A DNA stretch of 29,747 nucleotides from contig BQJS01000034.1 of the NCBI GenBank assembly GCA_021604825.1, positions 1-29,747 on the forward strand. Direction: 5' to 3'. The notes under the pieces are model-generated. The model had not been told where the DNA came from and ran no database searches. It worked only from the letters and a program-made list of their open reading frames with translations. The position numbers were made by a program, and so were the translations under genes. Positions 24,451 to 29,747 of the stretch are shown here, piece by piece; the first letter of the stretch is position 1; every line of letters begins with the position of its first letter. This stretch comes from Phycisphaerae bacterium (lineage in GTDB: Bacteria > Planctomycetota > Phycisphaerae > UBA1845).

Positions 24451-26478
24451 CTAGTGTCCCTTCTCCGCCCGCGTCTGAATCTTGCGCGACATTTCTTCGA
24501 GCTTCGACTGCCGCGCGGCTGCGATCGATAAGTTGCCCTTGATGTCAGCTTCGGTTTCGGATCCGTCCTTGCGAGCAGCGTCAGCCGTCGTGGTCTGGCG
24601 ATTGATACGAAGCTGCGAACTCTTGAGCATCTTCAATTCTGCCGACGTCGGGACCAGTGGGGGAGTGCCACCCCCTCCTCCGCCGCCACCACCACCTTGA
24701 CGTTTCTTTTTCTTCTGATCCTCGATCAACTTCTTGAGCGATTCCAATAGCTGTCCCAGTTCCCGTTCGATGTCGGCTTGTGTTCCGGTGGTGATCGGTC
24801 CCAGTTCAGTGTCGGCCAACCGCTCGGAGACCATCCGCATGTCTGCCGTCAACTGGTCCATGATCTGCGGAAACACAACCGTCGTGCCATCTTCCTCCAA
24901 CAAGCGGACACACGTTTGTGCAGACGTAGCCAACTCGCCCTGGTTCTTCGCAAGCTCGTCACACTTGAGTTTCTCAGCCCGCCGAAACTGCTCCTGATCG
25001 AGTTCAGCCAACGTCAGCGTTTCACCGTTGATTCGCTTCTGAATCTCAAGCATTTCTGAAAGACGGGCTTGTAACCCGCGAAGAATGTCCTCTTGTTCTT
25101 CCTGGCGAAGTTGCTTGAGGGCCTCTTCAAGCTCGCGCTGGGCACGCTCCAACTCGTCGAGCGCTTTGTCCTCTTCCAAGACGGCTTGCTCGACATCTTC
25201 CTCGTCGAGTTCCTTGCCCGCATCCTCCATATGCTTACCCGCCCGCTCGACGTTCTCTTCACCGGGCAGCGGTTTGTCTTCCTGCGACTTCTTGGAATCG
25301 TCTTCGCCGGGTTGCTGATCGCCGGATTCCTTTTGCTCCCCGTCTTGCTGCTTACCTTGCTTGTCTTGTGGTTTTCCCTTTCCACCCTGCTGCGATTTCA
25401 TCTTCTGCGAAAGTTTCTTCGCTCTATCGGAAAGGTCGCGTTGGGCATCGCCGGACTTGCTGGCGTCGCTATTCTCCTCCAATTCCTTCTTGGCTTCTTC
25501 GAGGCGATGAAGAGCGCGTTTCAGTTCCTCGGCTGCTTCCTTTTGGGCCTCTTTGGGATCCTGTTTGTCGGCGGCTGGGTTGTCTTTTGCGTTTTCGCCT
25601 CTTTCGGAATCTTGCTTCCCATCAGTTTCCTTGCCTTGCTGTTGCTTGCCGGCTGACTGCATCTTGTCGGATGCTTTTTTCAAGTCCTTGGACGCTTCGT
25701 CGAGTTCTTCTACCGCTTTTTTGTTTTCGGATGGTTTACTAGATTCCGATTCTTCGCCGCTTGACTCTGGATCCAGCGATTTGCTGATGTCTTTGACTTC
25801 CTTACTCAGCTTTTGCGCCTGTTCGCTTAGCTTCTTCTGTGACTCTGCATTCTCTTTGTTCTGGGCTTGATCGGATGGCTTGGAATTCTCTTGCAGACCC
25901 TCTTGTTCATCGAGGAGCTGCTTGGCCTTCTTGATCGCCGCCTCGACTTGTTTTGCCGCCCGAGCTGCTCGAATGGCGTCCGCGGCTTTTTTGCGTTGCT
26001 GTTTTTGTTCTTCGATGAGCGTCTTCAGTTCGCGCTTGGCTTCGCGCAGCCGCTCCATCTTTTCCTTTCGGGCTTGATCGTCGGGATCCTGATCGAGCAG
26101 CACCATCAGGATTTTCTCAAAGTCGGCAGCCAGCAGTTCTTGTTCGCTGGCGGCTTGGTTGAGTCCTTGTGATGCCTCAAGCGCGGCGACAAGCCGCTGC
26201 ACGCGATCCTTAACTTCGAGCTCGCCCGTGCGCGTCAGAGCGACGCCGAGTTTCGCGGCGTTTTCCGGTTCGACTTCGGCGAGTTTCTCGCGCAGGCGAA
26301 ACATGTGCTCTTCAAGTCGAGCGATGCGGTCGAGAATCATCTGCTGTTTGGTCGCCAGCGCGTTGACCGGCTTATCGCTTGAACCCTGCTGCCCAAACGA
26401 AGCGCTGGCCAACGACATCAACAAGAGCGTCGCGATCAAACAACCAATGCAACTTATCTTTGCCCTATTCGTCATCAT
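24451..26478 (-). CDS. Large secreted coiled-coil protein rich in Lys, Glu and Gln
   Basis: A 675-residue protein with a signal peptide (hydrophobic 9-24, cleavage near ASA or SFG, about residue 27-30). Residues about 45-200 form long coiled coils. The middle (about 200-420) is highly charged and low in complexity (Lys, Glu, Gln, Ser, Asp). A second helical block follows with EDILRGLQARLSEMLEIQ and DQLTADMRMVSERLADT, motifs I associate with a conserved planctomycete family found beside BatA-like genes. A run of ten glycines (coded at 24667-24696) precedes the C-terminal helix. It resembles no enzyme and is probably a structural or scaffolding element of the periplasmic complex made by this operon. 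The name is descriptive. The ATG pair at 26478/26475 is preceded by GGATG. The upstream gene ends 54 bases away. Confidence 0.85.
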   Translation of the reverse strand: MMTNRAKISCIGCLIATLLLMSLASASFGQQGSSDKPVNALATKQQMILDRIARLEEHMFRLREKLAEVEPENAAKLGVALTRTGELEVKDRVQRLVAALEASQGLNQAASEQELLAADFEKILMVLLDQDPDDQARKEKMERLREAKRELKTLIEEQKQQRKKAADAIRAARAAKQVEAAIKKAKQLLDEQEGLQENSKPSDQAQNKENAESQKKLSEQAQKLSKEVKDISKSLDPESSGEESESSKPSENKKAVEELDEASKDLKKASDKMQSAGKQQQGKETDGKQDSERGENAKDNPAADKQDPKEAQKEAAEELKRALHRLEEAKKELEENSDASKSGDAQRDLSDRAKKLSQKMKSQQGGKGKPQDKQGKQQDGEQKESGDQQPGEDDSKKSQEDKPLPGEENVERAGKHMEDAGKELDEEDVEQAVLEEDKALDELERAQRELEEALKQLRQEEQEDILRGLQARLSEMLEIQKRINGETLTLAELDQEQFRRAEKLKCDELAKNQGELATSAQTCVRLLEEDGTTVVFPQIMDQLTADMRMVSERLADTELGPITTGTQADIERELGQLLESLKKLIEDQKKKKRQGGGGGGGGGGTPPLVPTSAELKMLKSSQLRINRQTTTADAARKDGSETEADIKGNLSIAAARQSKLEEMSRKIQTRAEKGH
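24667..24696 (-). repeat. Ten-glycine coding tract
   Basis: Ten consecutive glycine codons (mixed GGT, GGC, GGA and GGG) sit in the coiled-coil gene, just before its C-terminal helix. On the plus strand the tract is almost pure C with A, T and G every third base, so it is prone to sequencing and replication slippage. The frame reads through it without disruption. Confidence 0.85.
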
Positions 26479-26532
26479 GGCATCCGTCTTTCATACCTAC
26501 GATTCTAGAACCCGATGCAACATCCATCGAAT

Positions 26533-28635
26533 TCAATCATCAAACACGTCGTCAGTCCCGGCTTCAATCTCTGCCTGCGTTTCGACGTTCAATTCCTCTT
26601 GCAACTGCATGATCTCGCGGAGCAGCGTCACCGTTTGCTGAAAGCCTTCCCACTTGAGCATATGATCCAGAACGCTTCGCATTTCGTCGAGAATTCGGTC
26701 CTGCTGCGGATCGATCTGCCGGGCGATGTCCATGGAGGGTTCTCGCCCCAGCTGACGAATCAGGTCTGCGGCTTGGCTTAACTCCCTGGCTGCGAGATTG
26801 GTCAGCGGTGTGATAATGCCCTGCTCCAACCGCTCGCGAATTTCGGGTTCGTCCAGCTGATTGATCTCCAACTCGCTGAGCACTTGCGCAAACTGCTGCC
26901 GGATCACATTCACTTGGGCCAACACTTGCCTTTGACGCCGTTCCAGCGGTGCCAGTTCCAATTCGATCTGGTCCTTCTGCTTCGGATCATCCATGTGCGA
27001 CAACACGGTCAGCAGGCGACGACGCAGACGTTCCTGATTATCAACCGCCCGTTCAAATTGGCGGCGGAATTCCTGCTCGCGGCGATTCAACTCTGCGAGG
27101 AATTCGTCTTTCGTCACAACGCGAAACGTGATCGTGGTCGATTCACCGACGCCTGGCCCCGACACGCTGTTGAGGTCCTGCGCCTTGGCATAGACCGCCA
27201 CTTGTTCGCCGATCGCCGCCTTCGTTGACTTGACCGGCCAATCAAACTGTGAGGCGTACTGTTTCGAGCGCGGATTAAAGTCGGATAACTCAACGGATTG
27301 CTGCGCCGCGTCCGGATTGTCGATCCGATAAAGCAAGTCGGCGGTGCCCAGTCCCAAGTCATCGGTCATCTCAATTTCAACGGGGATCTTGGCAGCCAGC
27401 GTGGCCATGTTTCCGACATGCGCGAACGAGAGCTTGACCTGCGGTGGATTGTCCTTGAGCAGGCGGATCGAAAAACGCATCGGCCTGACATTGCTCAACC
27501 CGTCAAGGTCGGTCATGTCGAAGTGCAGCGTTTGCGATTCAGTCGGTGTCACCGAGGCCGTGATCGTTTGGTCTTGCGTTTCCAGTTCGCCCAGCACTTC
27601 GGTGCCATTCATCAGCCGCGCACTCGCGAGCGGTTTGGAAGTGATCGCCCGGATCGATACAACGCTGCCTGAATAAATCTCGCAAGCCCGCTGGCCAGAC
27701 GGCAGCGTGTACGGTGCGATGCCGGTATACGCTGGCGGCTCGACGGAAAGCGTTGCCTCATCGATCGTGGGTCGTTTTGTAAGTCGCGTCTCAAACCACT
27801 CGGTCGTATCATCTCCACCGGTCAAGAAGAAACGCACTTCTTCCTTCGCCCGGCCAAACGTGTACCGAAACTCACGCTGACCCACACCGGTCATGGTTTC
27901 GCGACCGCTCTTGCCCGATTTGGTTTCGAAAACGATTTCAACATTGCGGGGAACCACCGAACCGGCTGGGATCGACGCGCGAATTTCCAAATCATCGCCG
28001 ATTGCGCCGGTGATGATGCGGTCGTCGGGTGCATCGACCACGATGGTCGTTCGCTTGGGCCAGTTGACATTTCGCAGAAGGATGTTGCGGTCGAGCCAAA
28101 TGCCCATCGTCTGCGGGGCGGCTGCGAACAACACGACGCCCACAACCATGACAGCCAGCACCTTCATCGTGCCTTGTCGCGCGGGTTTGGGGCGGATGAT
28201 GTCTTCAAACGCAATACCCTTAGTCGCCTCGACAGCTTGGGTGACGACGGATTCAGCGAGTTGCGGCGAGTTGGACGCTGCCGGACCGACATGCCCTGAG
28301 TCGAAATCGACGGCTGATATGAGTATCGAATCGAGCTGGGGGAAGCGGCCTTCGATGATCCTGGCGATATCGCGCTCGTCGAATTTGAGTCTCTGCGGTT
28401 GAATCAACTTCCGCCAAGTCATCCAGACAATGACGACCAAGACCAATCCCAAGAGGGCGCAGCGCATGTCCAACTGCAATCGCAACGTGTAGTCGAGCGC
28501 AAATTGCAACGCCAACATTAGGAGGACGACGGTCGCCACTGCCCCAGCCCCCACCAGCGCGCGGTTAATGCGCAGGCGCTTGGCCAGTTGCGAGAGTCGC
28601 TGCGTCACTTGTTGTCTAAATGGCGTATGCTGCAT
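26533..28635 (-). CDS. DUF4175-like membrane protein with large periplasmic coiled-coil region
   Basis: A 700-residue membrane protein. Three transmembrane segments (about 27-48, 58-74 and 157-173) enclose a cytoplasmic loop that holds ARIIEGRFPQLDSILISAVDF, the conserved patch of the DUF4175-like family. The rest is external: several beta-sandwich-like domains (about 185-490, with VEPPAYTGIAPYTLPSGQ typical of the family) and a long helical tail with coiled coils (about 500-685) that ends in an acidic stretch. In planctomycetes this family sits beside BatA-like and glutamine-amidotransferase-like genes, as here. Function is not established; an assembly role at the membrane is inferred. The ATG has GAAGAGA just upstream, 30 bases after the stop of the preceding gene. 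Confidence 0.87.
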   Translation of the reverse strand: MQHTPFRQQVTQRLSQLAKRLRINRALVGAGAVATVVLLMLALQFALDYTLRLQLDMRCALLGLVLVVIVWMTWRKLIQPQRLKFDERDIARIIEGRFPQLDSILISAVDFDSGHVGPAASNSPQLAESVVTQAVEATKGIAFEDIIRPKPARQGTMKVLAVMVVGVVLFAAAPQTMGIWLDRNILLRNVNWPKRTTIVVDAPDDRIITGAIGDDLEIRASIPAGSVVPRNVEIVFETKSGKSGRETMTGVGQREFRYTFGRAKEEVRFFLTGGDDTTEWFETRLTKRPTIDEATLSVEPPAYTGIAPYTLPSGQRACEIYSGSVVSIRAITSKPLASARLMNGTEVLGELETQDQTITASVTPTESQTLHFDMTDLDGLSNVRPMRFSIRLLKDNPPQVKLSFAHVGNMATLAAKIPVEIEMTDDLGLGTADLLYRIDNPDAAQQSVELSDFNPRSKQYASQFDWPVKSTKAAIGEQVAVYAKAQDLNSVSGPGVGESTTITFRVVTKDEFLAELNRREQEFRRQFERAVDNQERLRRRLLTVLSHMDDPKQKDQIELELAPLERRQRQVLAQVNVIRQQFAQVLSELEINQLDEPEIRERLEQGIITPLTNLAARELSQAADLIRQLGREPSMDIARQIDPQQDRILDEMRSVLDHMLKWEGFQQTVTLLREIMQLQEELNVETQAEIEAGTDDVFDD

Positions 28636-28665
28636 TTCTCTTCATTCGTTGCGACCAGCGCATGT

Positions 28666-29747
28666 TTACAACAACCGAAATATTTTCCGCATCGCCCACT
28701 CCGAACTCAACAAGCCCACAAGCAGCATCAACACCCACTTGTCATCCCACAACGGTGTGGGTCGTGATCGAATCGTCGTCGATTCGTGTCGATCCGGAAT
28801 CTGCTCGGGGAGGTTGGCTGCGTCCTTAACGTCATAATATCGCCCGCCCGGTGTCTGTTCAGCCAAGGCAATCAATCGATCGCGAGCGAGTTGCGGTTGT
28901 AGAATTTCAAGGTTGGGACGGGTGACCTGAACCTCGCGCCGCACCACATCTTCTGAAAGATCGCCATCTGGAATGGGTAGCGTCAATTCGCAGCTGCCCG
29001 TGGTCGGCGGGACGAAACGTGCTTCGTACCAGCCCGGACGATCGGCGATGCGCAGCAGCGTGATCCGCCCCCGTTCGTCGCCGAGATGGTACTCGGCTCC
29101 GACGCTGGGCAGTTGCAACGGTTGATACGCACGATCAAACAGGCGGGCGGATACATTGATGACGTCGCCAAGCTGATACGAATCGCGCTCCGTCAGGATC
29201 GACCCGCGCTGATTGCCGCCGACGAGCTTGCCTTCGACGACGTAGCGTACGAGTTGCACCCAAAACTTGTTGAAGACGTTGTCGCCATACGCCCGCCAGC
29301 GCCAAGTGCTGTCGATGCCGAGATACGCCGAACGCCCTGAACCGGCATACTGCGTCGCCAGCAACACATGGCCACCAAACCGATTCTGCATGCGCGGATC
29401 ACCGTGACGCATCAACACCGTCGCGACGGGCTTTTCACGCAGCACCGGATAGTGCCAATAGACCGAGCCCACGTTCGACCAACTAAGCTCAGCCGCTGTG
29501 TCGCCGGGCAGCTTCAACACCGGATGCCCCTGCGATGAGGTTGGTACGATCAACGGGTGCGGTTTCTTCTGGTAGTGACCGATCTGGTTCAAAACCAAAT
29601 CTGCATCAGGGTCAAACGTGACAGGCAAAATGCGCAACAAATCCTTCGTCGCCTCATCGCGGGCGAATGCCGGTGTGTGCAAACGCGACGCGGCATAAAT
29701 CAATCCGCCCCCGTGACGCGTGACCAAGCGGTCAGCCAACTCTACCC
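28666..29747 (-). CDS. Glutamine-amidotransferase/VWA-type membrane protein, C-terminal part (5' end outside window)
   Basis: The frame is open to the window edge, so only the last 360 or so residues are seen. The visible part begins in what looks like a glutamine-amidotransferase-like domain (LADRLVTRHGGGLIYAASR, then LLRILPVTFD). It continues with the segment SAYLGIDSTWRWR and the FWVQLVRYVV motif, which in my recollection mark the putative glutamine amidotransferases and VWA proteins of planctomycete BatA-type operons. Beta-sandwich domains follow (about 160-290). A final transmembrane helix, WVLMLLVGLLSSEWAMR, lies just before the C-terminus. The position and composition suggest that MoxR, DUF58 and BatA genes lie upstream, beyond the window. 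A TTG at 29739 is not the true start. Confidence 0.85.
   Translation of the reverse strand, partial: VELADRLVTRHGGGLIYAASRLHTPAFARDEATKDLLRILPVTFDPDADLVLNQIGHYQKKPHPLIVPTSSQGHPVLKLPGDTAAELSWSNVGSVYWHYPVLREKPVATVLMRHGDPRMQNRFGGHVLLATQYAGSGRSAYLGIDSTWRWRAYGDNVFNKFWVQLVRYVVEGKLVGGNQRGSILTERDSYQLGDVINVSARLFDRAYQPLQLPSVGAEYHLGDERGRITLLRIADRPGWYEARFVPPTTGSCELTLPIPDGDLSEDVVRREVQVTRPNLEILQPQLARDRLIALAEQTPGGRYYDVKDAANLPEQIPDRHESTTIRSRPTPLWDDKWVLMLLVGLLSSEWAMRKIFRLL

Noticed and set aside
25093..25656. Plus-strand frame of 187 residues rich in Leu and Phe that looks like a multi-spanning membrane protein
   Set aside because: It is the exact antisense of the Lys/Glu/Gln-rich coiled-coil gene; Lys and Glu codons read backwards give Phe and Leu. 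It has no ribosome binding site or separate support.

Overview
The window most likely comes from a member of the Planctomycetota. It has moderately high GC, frequent GTG/TTG starts, many lipoproteins and secreted beta-propeller, TPR and NPCBM proteins. It also has a long minus-strand operon whose parts resemble the BatA/MoxR-associated envelope clusters that I know from planctomycetes. The assignment rests on protein style, not on a marker gene, and the class (for example Phycisphaerae) cannot be fixed from the sequence.

Layout. 117-2147 (+) is ftsH. It converges on nadB (2319-3986, -), with a double-hairpin repeat between them. 4137-11267 (+) holds three exported proteins: an FG-GAP beta-propeller lipoprotein, a 901-residue secreted protein with a carbohydrate-binding-like N-terminus, and a TPR lipoprotein. 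A dGTPase-like HD hydrolase and a HIT hydrolase (11274-12989, -) form a small nucleotide-metabolism operon. Divergent from them are a small lipoprotein (13102-13791, +) and a half-length UvrA (13852-15816, +) that ends in a lysine-rich tail. A second copy of the double-hairpin repeat separates the UvrA gene from the end of the minus-strand operon.

15941-29747 (-) is a co-oriented run of eight genes with short gaps or 4-bp overlaps. In transcription order they encode the C-terminal part of a glutamine-amidotransferase/VWA-type membrane protein (cut by the window edge), a DUF4175-like three-TM protein, a large secreted coiled-coil protein, a TPR/Gln-rich secreted protein, an NPCBM-domain secreted protein, a tandem trypsin-PDZ protein, a second trypsin-PDZ protein, and a protein with a carbohydrate-binding-like domain but no signal peptide. 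The trypsin-like folds are the striking part. Of three in the two protease genes, only the first keeps its His-Asp-Ser triad; the other two have lost all three residues. The operon therefore looks like an envelope assembly or stress system with one working protease and two probable pseudoprotease (binding or scaffold) domains.

The strongest candidates for something undescribed are the active/dead/dead protease arrangement inside this operon and the UvrA half-protein. No tRNA, rRNA, CRISPR array or transposase gene was seen. No gap between genes exceeds 300 bases.
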